Shown here: one piece after another, positions 55,555-63,293 of the stretch | Layout: each line of letters begins with the position of its first letter | Numbering within the stretch: the first letter of the stretch is position 1 | Assembly (NCBI RefSeq): GCF_001629705.1 | Contig: NZ_CP015378.1 | Location: forward strand, 248,001 to 312,000 | Direction of reading: 5' to 3' | Source of the DNA: Fictibacillus phosphorivorans | GTDB lineage: Bacteria; Bacillota; Bacilli; Bacillales; Fictibacillaceae | DNA: 64,000 nucleotides | Notes under the pieces: model-generated | Database searches by the model: none | Told to the model about the DNA's origin: nothing | What the model saw: the letters and a program-made list of their open reading frames with translations, nothing else | Position numbers and translations under genes: made by a program

Positions 55555-56265
55555 ATGTATAACAATTACTATAGAGTTACTCCGAGTGTTGTTGCGTTTG
55601 CTAAAGGAGATGTGACTGGAGATCGTGTACCAGACGATGTTTACCTAACAGGTACGAAGAGTCAGGATAGCCCGTTTATTGAGAACATTACACTTTTTGT
55701 AAAGAACGGAAGAACAGGGGTTCAGACAAGAGTCCCTCTTTCTGACAATGCCGGATACAATCCCACTTTGTTTTTGGGAGATTTTACAGGTAACGGTGTT
55801 TCAGATGTGTTGGTCAGCATCAATTCTGGAGGAAGCGGGGGATTCATGTATCATTATGTGTACTCGTTTATCGGGAACACTCCACAAGAATTGTTTAATT
55901 TTAATGCCTATAATGCTGCTTATGAATATGATGTTATTTATGAGAATAACTACAAAGTTCGAGTTGTAAGTAAACGCAATAAGAAAACGTATATCATTGA
56001 TCTATCAAAACGAGACAAAGAGTATTTAAATGAAATATATGATATGAACGGAAAGCTGAAGAAACCAATTACCGGCTTTGTGAATCCATTAAGTGGTCTA
56101 TATCCAATTGACTTTGATTCCGATGGAGTTTACGAACTATCTGCTTATCAAAAGATCGCAGGCTTATATAACGCAGACGTTTTAGGGTATGTGGTGAACA
56201 CGCTAGGTTGGGATAATAATCGATTTGTTCTTCAGAATCAATATGTAGCAATTTCTGGGACATAA
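55555..56265 (+). CDS. FG-GAP/VCBS-like beta-propeller-type protein
   Basis: A 236-residue protein with Asp/Gly-rich repeats of the EF-hand-like FG-GAP type: AKGDVTGDRVPDDVYLTG, GDFTGNGVSDVLVSI and DFDSDGVYELSAYQ. These would bind Ca2+ and build beta-propeller blades. There is no signal peptide or membrane segment, which is unusual because such domains are normally extracellular. ATG at 55555 follows AAGGAGCATG. It has a terminator of its own and no functional neighbour. The role is unknown. Confidence 0.72.
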   Translation: MYNNYYRVTPSVVAFAKGDVTGDRVPDDVYLTGTKSQDSPFIENITLFVKNGRTGVQTRVPLSDNAGYNPTLFLGDFTGNGVSDVLVSINSGGSGGFMYHYVYSFIGNTPQELFNFNAYNAAYEYDVIYENNYKVRVVSKRNKKTYIIDLSKRDKEYLNEIYDMNGKLKKPITGFVNPLSGLYPIDFDSDGVYELSAYQKIAGLYNADVLGYVVNTLGWDNNRFVLQNQYVAISGT

Positions 56266-56266
56266 A

Positions 56267-56305
56267 AAAGAGATCTAGCCTCTTCAAAGGGTTAGATCTC
56301 TGTTT
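56267..56305. terminator. Terminator stem between the FG-GAP-like and tspO-like genes
   Basis: Perfect stem AGAGATCTA/TAGATCTCT extended inward by CC/GG, usable from both sides. It has AT-rich ends but only a short T run. Confidence 0.75.
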
Positions 56306-56306
56306 G

Positions 56307-56765
56307 TTAGGCATTCATGCTATAGATGGTCCATGATAAGTAGGTAGCAAATGAGCTCCAGAGAAGATAAGGAATAAGCAACCATCCTGAGACTTTTCTT
56401 AAACGACCGGCATAGATGACTAATAGTAAAGTCGTGACTGCAATTAACAGGGCGTCGATGCTCGCTGCGAATAAATCTTTCTGTGTAAACTGAAAATAAC
56501 CGAAGGCTTGATTGAACACATAGTTGATCGCAAAAAGAATCCAAAAGCCAATGGGTTTAAAACCGTATTGATTGTAGATAAGAGTCGCTGATAGAGCGAT
56601 TAAAAAGAACAAACTAGCCCAAATGATACCAATTGTTTGTCCGGATGGAGTCCATGATGGCTTGTTCAATGCATCATACCACTCACGGTCGACTGGAAAT
56701 AGAAAACTGGAAACATAGAACAGAGCGAAGATGATGATAAAGACGGCAATACTAGATTTTTTCAT
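56307..56765 (-). CDS. TspO/MBR family protein
   Basis: A 152-residue tryptophan-rich sensory protein with five membrane helices. Signatures are KPSWTPSGQTIGIIWASLFF, the family WxPP-like start, NYVFNQAFGYFQFTQKDLFAA and the C-terminal PYLLWSSFATYLSWTIY. TspO proteins bind tetrapyrroles or cholesterol and modulate stress responses; B. cereus TspO degrades protoporphyrin photochemically. Which of these applies is unknown. ATG at 56765 follows ATGGAGG. The gap to the next gene, 56766-57173, contains repeat element R4 and otherwise nothing recognisable. Confidence 0.92.
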   Translation of the reverse strand: MKKSSIAVFIIIFALFYVSSFLFPVDREWYDALNKPSWTPSGQTIGIIWASLFFLIALSATLIYNQYGFKPIGFWILFAINYVFNQAFGYFQFTQKDLFAASIDALLIAVTTLLLVIYAGRLRKVSGWLLIPYLLWSSFATYLSWTIYSMNA

Positions 56766-56961
56766 GCGTTACCTCCATGGTTGTAGTAGGAATCGTGTAA
56801 GCAGTTGTCTATATTTCTTAGAAGTATACTGTTCCCTTTTTAAATTATTCTTAAAACCAGAAGCGTATTTTTTGCATTTGGAAACTGAGGGTATTATTAT
56901 AATAGTTACTTTAAAAAAGAAAGTTATAATTAGGGCTATTTCATAGATAGTAATGTATGTG

Positions 56962-57091
56962 GTTGATTTCCGTTCCAGAATGCTCGCTTTCCGGGGGGCG
57001 TGCGGTGAGCCTCTTAGCACTCTGCTTTGATAAGAGTCTCACCTGGCACACTGATCCCCCAGGAGTCTCGCATCCTTGCACTCCAATCAAC
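56962..57091 (-). repeat. 130-bp dispersed palindromic element, copy R4
   Basis: Same orientation as R2. On the minus strand it runs from GTTGATTGGAGTGCAAGG to ATCAACC, with GCGAGACTCCTGGGGGATCA, GGCTCACCG and GGAAAGCGAGC. Its inner blocks are closer to R3 than to R1. Confidence 0.87.
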
Positions 57092-57173
57092 TTTCATAGA
57101 AGTTTTAAGGAATAATGATAAAGCACAAACGATTTAAAAACAGCCCAATAAAAATAAGAGGTGAAAGACAAAC

Positions 57174-58292
57174 ATGATGAATAAAAAATATGCACCATTG
57201 TTTGAATCTTATCGTTTTAAAAATGGAGTTGAACTTAAGAACCGTGTTGTTATGGCACCGATGACAAATTTTTCTTCAAATGATGACGGTACTGTAACTG
57301 ATGAAGAAATTCGCTACTACGAGCGCCGTTCTGAAGGTGTTGGAATGGTGATCACAGCTTGTACGAATGTTACGGCTAACGGTAAAGGATTTCCGGGAGA
57401 GTTCGCTGGAGATACGGATGACATGATTCCGAGTCTTCGTCGCTTAGCTTCTGCCATAAAAGCAAAAGGCTCAAAAGCGATTCTACAAATCTTCCATGGC
57501 GGTCGCGAAGTGCCTCCTGAACTTGTTAACGGAGATGTTGTGAGTGCGAGTAACATTCCTTCTGCGGAAGGGAAACCTGTGCCGCGCGAACTAACTTCAG
57601 AAGAAGTAGCTACTATCATTCGTGCTTTTGGTGAAACTACTCGACGTGCGATTGAAGCAGGGTTTGACGGTGTTGAAATTCATGGTGCGAACGGTTATCT
57701 GATTCAGCAGTTCTTTTCTCCACACGCGAACCGCCGTGAAGATCAATGGGGCGGATCGTTAGAAAAGCGTATGGCGTTTCCGTTAGCGGTTGTAGATTCA
57801 GTGAAAAAGGCAGTAGCTGAACATGGAGATGATTCATTTATCGTAGGCTATCGTTTCTCGCCAGAAGAACCTGAAACACCAGGTATTACGATGGCTGATA
57901 CGTTAGCACTTGTTGATGCGCTTAGTGCTAAGAAATTAGATTATCTTCATGTTTCAGTAATGGATTTCTGGTCTGAACCTAGAAGAGGCGTTGAAGATAC
58001 ACGTTCACGCATTGAGATTATTAACGAAAGAGTGGGCGACCGTGTACCCGTTATGGGAGTAGGCTCCATCTATACGGCAGATGATGCGATAAAAGCATTG
58101 GAATCAGGAGTGCCATTCATTGCTTTAGGGCGTGAACTGATTATTGATCCAGATTGGGTGCAGAAGATTGAACAAGGCAAAGAGTCTGAAATTGTAACAA
58201 AACTTGATAAAACGAAGCAAGATGAACTAGTAGTACCAGATCCGTTATGGAATGCAGTCTTGAACGCACCAGGATGGTTTCCTGGAGTTTAA
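57174..58292 (+). CDS. NADH-dependent flavin oxidoreductase (old yellow enzyme family)
   Basis: A 372-residue FMN-dependent ene-reductase-type TIM barrel. Signatures are NRVVMAPMTNFSS near the N terminus, QIFHGGRE, GFDGVEIHGANGYLIQQF and the FMN phosphate loop VMGVGSIYTADDAIKAL with ALGREL. It belongs to the NADH:flavin oxidoreductase group rather than YqjM proper, because the usual His-His pair reads H-G-A-N. Substrates are probably alkenes or enals. ATGATG follows AGAGGTGAAAG. It is monocistronic. Confidence 0.9.
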   Translation: MMNKKYAPLFESYRFKNGVELKNRVVMAPMTNFSSNDDGTVTDEEIRYYERRSEGVGMVITACTNVTANGKGFPGEFAGDTDDMIPSLRRLASAIKAKGSKAILQIFHGGREVPPELVNGDVVSASNIPSAEGKPVPRELTSEEVATIIRAFGETTRRAIEAGFDGVEIHGANGYLIQQFFSPHANRREDQWGGSLEKRMAFPLAVVDSVKKAVAEHGDDSFIVGYRFSPEEPETPGITMADTLALVDALSAKKLDYLHVSVMDFWSEPRRGVEDTRSRIEIINERVGDRVPVMGVGSIYTADDAIKALESGVPFIALGRELIIDPDWVQKIEQGKESEIVTKLDKTKQDELVVPDPLWNAVLNAPGWFPGV

Positions 58293-58303
58293 TAAGTAAT
58301 TAG

Positions 58304-58332
58304 AAAAAGCAGGAGCTTCTCCTGCTTTTTTG
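58304..58332 (+). terminator. Intrinsic terminator of the OYE gene
   Basis: Perfect stem AAAAAGCAGGAG/CTCCTGCTTTTT with a three-base loop. Confidence 0.93.
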
Positions 58333-58404
58333 TTTTGTCAAAGTTTACTTTCAACAAGTGTGGGAAGAGATAGAGTAGACATACGACTAGGAGGCAGTAC
58401 ACTC

Positions 58405-59190
58405 ATGACAAAAACCATTTTTATAACAGGTGCAGGAAGTGGATTAGGAAAAGGTGCCGCAATTGGACTCGCTAAAAAAGGGCATTCAATCATTGCCACA
58501 ACTGAAACAACGTCACAAAAAACAGCGCTTTTAGAAGAATCAAAGGATCTTGGTCTTGATATAGAGGTGTTCAAGCTTGATATTACAAATGAACGAGATC
58601 TAGAACAAATAGAAAAGTATAACTTTGATATATTTGTAGCTAATGCAGCGATCAATGAGGGTGGCCCATTAGCTGAGATTCCGATGGACCGGTTTCGTGC
58701 TTTATTTGAGGTGAACGTATTTGCTACGTTAAAATCCGTTCAGCTGGCTGCAAAAAAATTCGTCGAGAAACGAAGCGGGAAAATTATTTTTTTAAGTTCT
58801 ATGGCCGGAATATCAGCAACACCGTATGTAGGGCCGTATACGGCTACAAAGCATGCGATTGAAGGAATCGCTCAAACGATGCAGGCAGAACTTCAAGAGT
58901 TTGGTGTAAAAGTCGCAACAATCAATCCAGGCGCTTATGCAACAGGCTTCAATGATCGAAGTGCAGAAGAAAAATACAAATGGTATGATCCCGAAAAGAA
59001 TTTTACAAAAAAAGAAGATATGAAGAAGCAAGAAGAAAAGTTGAAGAATCAATATGATCCAGAGGACATGATCGAGAAAATGATTGAGATCATCCCGGCC
59101 GAAGAACATCTTTTCCGCACTGTTCATCCACAAGAAGTTGAAGAACAGTTAAAGAAAACGGAGAAAGAACGTTGGGAAATGAAGATATAA
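58405..59190 (+). CDS. Short-chain dehydrogenase/reductase
   Basis: A 261-residue classical SDR. The cofactor loop is TGAGSGLGKGAA, the NAG motif NAAINEG is slightly altered, and the catalytic Ser, Tyr145 and Lys149 are in FLSSMAGISA and GPYTATKHAIEG. ATG at 58405 is preceded by AGGAGG; the open frame from 58330 is upstream noise. The C-terminal 60 residues are highly charged and helical (KKEDMKKQEEKLKN). The substrate is unknown. It has its own terminator. Confidence 0.9.
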   Translation: MTKTIFITGAGSGLGKGAAIGLAKKGHSIIATTETTSQKTALLEESKDLGLDIEVFKLDITNERDLEQIEKYNFDIFVANAAINEGGPLAEIPMDRFRALFEVNVFATLKSVQLAAKKFVEKRSGKIIFLSSMAGISATPYVGPYTATKHAIEGIAQTMQAELQEFGVKVATINPGAYATGFNDRSAEEKYKWYDPEKNFTKKEDMKKQEEKLKNQYDPEDMIEKMIEIIPAEEHLFRTVHPQEVEEQLKKTEKERWEMKI

Positions 59191-59207
59191 AGTAAATAAC
59201 ATTTAAC

Positions 59208-59236
59208 AAACCCTGATGAAAAGTCAGGGTTTTTTG
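59208..59236 (+). terminator. Intrinsic terminator of the SDR gene
   Basis: Stem AACCCTGA/TCAGGGTT with loop TGAAAAG and six T. Confidence 0.92.
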
Positions 59237-59300
59237 AGTTTTGTTTAAGAAAATACTATAGTTAGATACATATATTACGGAATAGTAGGGATGTTTAAAA

Positions 59301-60413
59301 ATGAAAAAAATTATAGTTATCGGAGCTGGGATTTTAGGAGCTTCTACCGCTTATCATCTTAGTAAATCTGATGCAGAGGTACAAGTAATTGATAGAAAAG
59401 ATAGGGGACAAGCAACAGATGCAGCAGCAGGCATCGTGTGTCCGTGGCTATCTCAGCGCCGTAACAAAGCTTGGTATCAGTTAGCAAAGGGCGGAGCGAG
59501 GTATTATCCAGAACTCATCAAGATGCTCGAGGAAGACGGTGAAACGGATACGGGTTACAAACGTGTAGGAACACTGAGTTTACATACAGATCCTGAGAAG
59601 CTTAAAAAAATGGCAGAACGCGCTTTGAAACGTAGAGAAGATGCACCGGAAATTGGTGAAATCACGATTCTTTCTCCTGAAGAAACGAAGAAACGCTTTC
59701 CGCCTTTATCAGATGAATTCGGATCGGTCTTCGTAAGTGGAGGTGCTCGTGTAAACGGAAGAGCGATGCGTGACGCTCTGTTGAATGGAGCTAAGAAAAA
59801 CGGAGTGAAGATCATTCAAGGAAATGCGAGCCTGCTTTATGAAGGAAGAGAGGTTTCGGGTGTTTCTGTAAATGGTCAAACCATTCTCGCTGATCAAATC
59901 ATCATAACAGCAGGGGCATGGTCGAATGAAATTTTAAAGCCACTTGGAATTAACTTTAAAGTGACTCCACAAAAAGCACAGATCATCCACTTAGAGTTGC
60001 CAAAAACGGATACAGCTGATTGGCCAGTGGTGATGCCGCCTACAAATCAGTACATTCTTAGCTTCGATGATCGTGTGGTTATAGGAGCAACACACGAAGA
60101 TGAGGCAGGTTTTGATAACCGGGTAACGGCAGGCGGTATTCATGACATACTCTCAAAAGCCTTAGCTGTCGCACCTGGCCTATTAGAAGGATCACTTCTT
60201 GAGACGAGAGTAGGCTTCCGTCCGTTCACGCCAGGTTTTTTACCAGTAATCGGACCTCTACCTAATTTTAATAACATCTTGGTCGCGAACGGCCTTGGTG
60301 CGTCAGGGCTAACAAGTGGACCTTACTTAGGAGCTGAACTTGCGAAGCTTGCATTAGGAATACCTACTGAATTGGATCTAACTAGTTATGATGTAACAGG
60401 GGCAATCGAATAA
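59301..60413 (+). CDS. FAD-dependent oxidoreductase (DAO/glycine oxidase-like)
   Basis: A 370-residue FAD amine/amino-acid oxidase. The dinucleotide loop is VIGAGILGASTAYHL (G8-x-G10), with VIDRKDRGQATDAAAGI after it. The middle segment ITAGAWSNEILKPLG and the C-terminal TRVGFRPFTPGFLPVIG and NGLGASGLTSGPYLGAELA are DAO-family signatures that close the flavin site. D-amino-acid dehydrogenase or glycine oxidase activity is plausible. It is not next to thiamine genes, so glycine oxidase ThiO is unlikely. The ribosome site is weak (AGGGATG). Confidence 0.9.
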   Translation: MKKIIVIGAGILGASTAYHLSKSDAEVQVIDRKDRGQATDAAAGIVCPWLSQRRNKAWYQLAKGGARYYPELIKMLEEDGETDTGYKRVGTLSLHTDPEKLKKMAERALKRREDAPEIGEITILSPEETKKRFPPLSDEFGSVFVSGGARVNGRAMRDALLNGAKKNGVKIIQGNASLLYEGREVSGVSVNGQTILADQIIITAGAWSNEILKPLGINFKVTPQKAQIIHLELPKTDTADWPVVMPPTNQYILSFDDRVVIGATHEDEAGFDNRVTAGGIHDILSKALAVAPGLLEGSLLETRVGFRPFTPGFLPVIGPLPNFNNILVANGLGASGLTSGPYLGAELAKLALGIPTELDLTSYDVTGAIE

Positions 60414-60418
60414 TCTAT

Positions 60419-60458
60419 TAAAGACCGCATGAACAAAATGTTCAAGCGGTCTTTTTTG
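60419..60458 (+). terminator. Intrinsic terminator of the FAD oxidase gene
   Basis: Stem AAGACCGC/GCGGTCTT with inner TGAAC/GTTCA pairing and six T. Confidence 0.93.
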
Positions 60459-60518
60459 AGTGCAGAAATCTTAAAATGATAGGAAACAAAAACATTATAT
60501 TGCATATATTGGAAATGT

Positions 60519-60546
60519 ATAGTACATTACATGTGTAATGCACTAT
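60519..60546. promoter_or_regulatory. Operator of the GntR/ABC operon
   Basis: Twenty-eight bases with 12 of 14 positions symmetrical: left half ATAGTACATTACAT, right half GTGTAATGCACTAT. It lies just upstream of the regulator gene among -10-like sequences and is a good candidate site for the GntR protein (autoregulation). Confidence 0.72.
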
Positions 60547-60572
60547 AGTGGTAAGTTGGAGGTGAGGTACAT

Positions 60573-60959
60573 TTGCTGCTAAATGCCGATAGTATGAAAC
60601 CGATTTATGTTCAAATTTCAGAATGGCTTGAGAACGAGATTTTGAACGAATCGATTTCAGCAGATGAAAAAATATATTCGCAATATCAACTAGCTGAAAT
60701 GTTTAATGTAAATCCAGCTACTGCCGGAAAGGGCATAAATTTGCTGGCGGACGATAACGTTCTTTATAAGAAAAGGGGATTAGGGATGTTTGTTGCGGCG
60801 GATGCAAGAAAAATTATCCTCGGTAAAAGAAAAAGTTCTAAGCTACATTCACTTGTGACCGAATTAGCCCAAGAAGCTATTCAGTTGCAGGTTGAAGAAG
60901 AAGAACTTGTAACGATGATTAGGGATATGCACCAAAGAATAAAGGAGGAGCAATCATGA
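60573..60959 (+). CDS. GntR family regulator, YtrA subfamily
   Basis: A 128-residue GntR-type regulator of the short YtrA kind. The winged HTH (KPIYVQISEWLENEILNESI, then QYQLAEMFNVNPATAGKGI) fills the N-terminal 75 residues, and a short helical C-terminal dimerisation piece replaces the usual ligand domain. YtrA-type proteins repress ABC-transporter operons that respond to cell-envelope antibiotics. TTG at 60573 follows GGAGGTGAG. The stop overlaps the ATPase start by four bases, and a 28-bp dyad lies in front. Confidence 0.9.
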   Translation: MLLNADSMKPIYVQISEWLENEILNESISADEKIYSQYQLAEMFNVNPATAGKGINLLADDNVLYKKRGLGMFVAADARKIILGKRKSSKLHSLVTELAQEAIQLQVEEEELVTMIRDMHQRIKEEQS

Positions 60960-61858
60960 ATGTTGTCGTTTGTAATGAACTGTCTAAACAATATGGTCGA
61001 TCGAAAGCAATCCAAAATATGACCTTTCGGATAGCGGAAAACAAGATTACTGGTTTGATTGGTAGGAACGGTGCGGGAAAAACAACGTTATTAAAAATTA
61101 TTGCTGGTTATCTTCATCATTCTGCGGGTGATATACAAGTATTCTCTGAAAATCCGTTTAATAATCTAAAGGTTTCGGCTAATACAATCTTCATCGATAA
61201 CGAGATGAGTTTCTCGCAAGGGTTAACACTAAAAGAACTGCTTGAAACAGCAGGCAGCTTTTACCCGAATTGGAACCACGATTTAGCTTTAAAATTATTT
61301 GATTATTTTTCTTTTAATCCAAGTCAATATCACGGAAATCTCTCAAAGGGTATGAAGAGTACGTTTAATATGATGGTTGGTTTAGCGGCACGCTGCCCAC
61401 TCACAATTATGGATGAACCAACAAGCGGAATGGATTCTGCAACACGTAAGGACTTTTACAGAGCGTTATTAAAAGAATACATCGCCTATCCAAGAACAAT
61501 TATTCTTTCTAGCCATCTTTTAGATGAAGTAGAAGATCTGTTAGAAGAGGTACTACTCATTAAGTCTGGTGAAAAGTGTCTTCATTTACCCATAGATCAG
61601 TTAAAGGAATACGCGATTGGCGTGAGAGGAAAGACAGTTGACGTGGAAACATGGACAGAGATTATGGAACCCATTTCTATGCAAGAGATCGGCGCAAATA
61701 TGTCTTACGCCGTCATAAGAAACGATCGTTCCATAAAAGAGTTAGAGGATGCTAGACAGCTGGGATTAGAAATTACACCAGTTTCTGCAGAAGATATTTG
61801 CAGTTATTTAACAAGTAAAACAAAAGGGGGAATCGATCATGTATTTAGCAGAGGTTAA
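60956..61858 (+). CDS. ABC transporter ATP-binding protein
   Basis: A 300-residue ATPase. Walker A is GRNGAGKTT (about residues 37-45), the signature is NLSKGMKSTFNMMVGLA, in which the usual SGG is SKG, Walker B is LTIMDEPTSGMD and the H-loop LSSHLLDEVE. The changed signature occurs in the YtrB group and does not by itself abolish activity. A C-terminal regulatory extension of about 80 residues follows. It overlaps the regulator and the membrane gene, so all are cotranscribed. Confidence 0.92.
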   Translation: MNVVVCNELSKQYGRSKAIQNMTFRIAENKITGLIGRNGAGKTTLLKIIAGYLHHSAGDIQVFSENPFNNLKVSANTIFIDNEMSFSQGLTLKELLETAGSFYPNWNHDLALKLFDYFSFNPSQYHGNLSKGMKSTFNMMVGLAARCPLTIMDEPTSGMDSATRKDFYRALLKEYIAYPRTIILSSHLLDEVEDLLEEVLLIKSGEKCLHLPIDQLKEYAIGVRGKTVDVETWTEIMEPISMQEIGANMSYAVIRNDRSIKELEDARQLGLEITPVSAEDICSYLTSKTKGGIDHVFSRG

Positions 61859-62582
61859 GGCTTGGGACATCGTAAAGAAACAATACCGCTATAAGCTGAA
61901 ATCATACTTCGGTGTTTTTACATCGTTAATCGTGATCCAGCTGCTTGCGATTCTTTTTTCTTTTAATGGAACAGGCATGGGTGGTGGCTCCTCGAATTCA
62001 CTAAGCTATGAATTTTACTATTACACGAGTGATATCATTCTCGTTTTTATGATGATTTGGGCGTTTATAACAGCAATCATAATTACAACGAGAGCGTATC
62101 GTTATGACGATTTTTCTTTTGTTACGAACCGTACAATCAGCCAAGTTTCTAACATTCTATTTCTTTTATCAGCTAGTATTTTTGCAGGTATAACGGTTTA
62201 TCTTTCTACTCATCTGTTCCAGATCTTAGCGTTCTATTTCAAAGATAATTATTCAATAATCGTTGATTCTTTATCGTTTACTGAATTCGTCATGGGAATA
62301 ATTACTTCCATTCTTTATATTTTTCTGTTTGCTAGCGCAGGATATCTTGTTGGAATATTGATTCAACTGCATAAAGGTTTCTTGTTAATTATTCCTACTA
62401 TCTTGTTTGGCGGACTACTTTTGGATGGGATGGGTGGCGATCCTAGGATTTTTGTGAATATAACTAAGTTCTTTGGAGATGAAACATCATTTATTCTATT
62501 TATTTGTAAAGTCGCTATCGTTTCGTCGATTTTGCTGCTGACTAGCTTAGGAATCTCTAACAGAATGGAGGTAAGAAAATGA
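61839..62582 (+). CDS. ABC transporter membrane subunit (ABC-2-like)
   Basis: A 247-residue membrane protein with about six helices: SYFGVFTSLIVIQLLAILF, IILVFMMIWAFITAIIIT, ILFLLSASIFAGITVYLS, VMGIITSILYIFLFASAG, LLIIPTILFGGLLL and SFILFICKVAIVSSILLL. The pattern is that of small ABC-2 or Ytr-type permeases. Its start overlaps the end of the ATPase by 20 bases behind AAAGGGGG, and its end overlaps the next gene by four. It probably forms the transmembrane part with the ATPase. Confidence 0.85.
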   Translation: MYLAEVKAWDIVKKQYRYKLKSYFGVFTSLIVIQLLAILFSFNGTGMGGGSSNSLSYEFYYYTSDIILVFMMIWAFITAIIITTRAYRYDDFSFVTNRTISQVSNILFLLSASIFAGITVYLSTHLFQILAFYFKDNYSIIVDSLSFTEFVMGIITSILYIFLFASAGYLVGILIQLHKGFLLIIPTILFGGLLLDGMGGDPRIFVNITKFFGDETSFILFICKVAIVSSILLLTSLGISNRMEVRK

Positions 62583-63280
62583 TTAATATTGCTTTATTGT
62601 TTGTAATTTTTGTGATTTTCGCATTTGGTATTGGAATCATAAAATCCTCAACTAGGGTAAACTTAGGAACAAGAAAAATCCGTTGGATTCTCGGGGGATA
62701 TACCATTATTCTAGCGATTGCTACAGTGATTTCATTAAGCGTCCTTCCAAGCTACAAGAATGATCAAAAGGTAGCTACGGCAGCTGAAATGAACAAAATA
62801 GAAAACGCTCAAAACAGGGCAGTAAACAATTTGTATTCAGGAAATCTAGATGACCTAGATCAAGCATTCTCTGAAAAGAAAAAGTGGTCTTTTCCTTTTA
62901 ATGAAAAGTCGTTAGACATTGTTTTAACAGAGGGAGAAACAGGCATCATGAGTGTTTTTGCCGAACGAAAAAACACAAATGATGGAGAGATCGAAGCCTC
63001 ATACTTTGTAGGAAAATCTTATATTGATGGTGTAGATTTCACCAATGAATTGCATCCGCCAGAGCTATTATTGAACGGACAACAGCTGACCGTAAATAAT
63101 CCAACTTTAGTTACAGTTAGTTTCTCAAGATTCTCACCAGGCTTTGCATACAGTCAGTTCTCTAAGGGTGGGCACTTTAGTCAAGAAAATCGCAGCTCTG
63201 TAATAGGGCGTGATTTTATCCTTTTAAAGGTACCTAACGAGATTGAGATTAAAGGTGATATCAACTGGATAAACGAATAG
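62579..63280 (+). CDS. Membrane-anchored protein of a GntR/ABC operon, unknown
   Basis: A 233-residue protein I do not recognise. Two N-terminal helices (ALLFVIFVIFAFGIGII and GYTIILAIATVISLSVL) are followed by a hydrophilic domain of about 170 residues, rich in beta strands and probably extracellular: SLDIVLTEGETGIMSVFAE, IEASYFVGKSYIDGVDF, and VPNEIEIKGDINWINE at the end. There are no Cys residues and no known motif. ATG at 62579 overlaps the stop of the permease gene. As the fourth gene of the operon it may be an accessory sensor or binding domain of the transporter. Confidence 0.75.
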   Translation: MINIALLFVIFVIFAFGIGIIKSSTRVNLGTRKIRWILGGYTIILAIATVISLSVLPSYKNDQKVATAAEMNKIENAQNRAVNNLYSGNLDDLDQAFSEKKKWSFPFNEKSLDIVLTEGETGIMSVFAERKNTNDGEIEASYFVGKSYIDGVDFTNELHPPELLLNGQQLTVNNPTLVTVSFSRFSPGFAYSQFSKGGHFSQENRSSVIGRDFILLKVPNEIEIKGDINWINE

Positions 63281-63293
63281 AGGGGAGCTTGTT

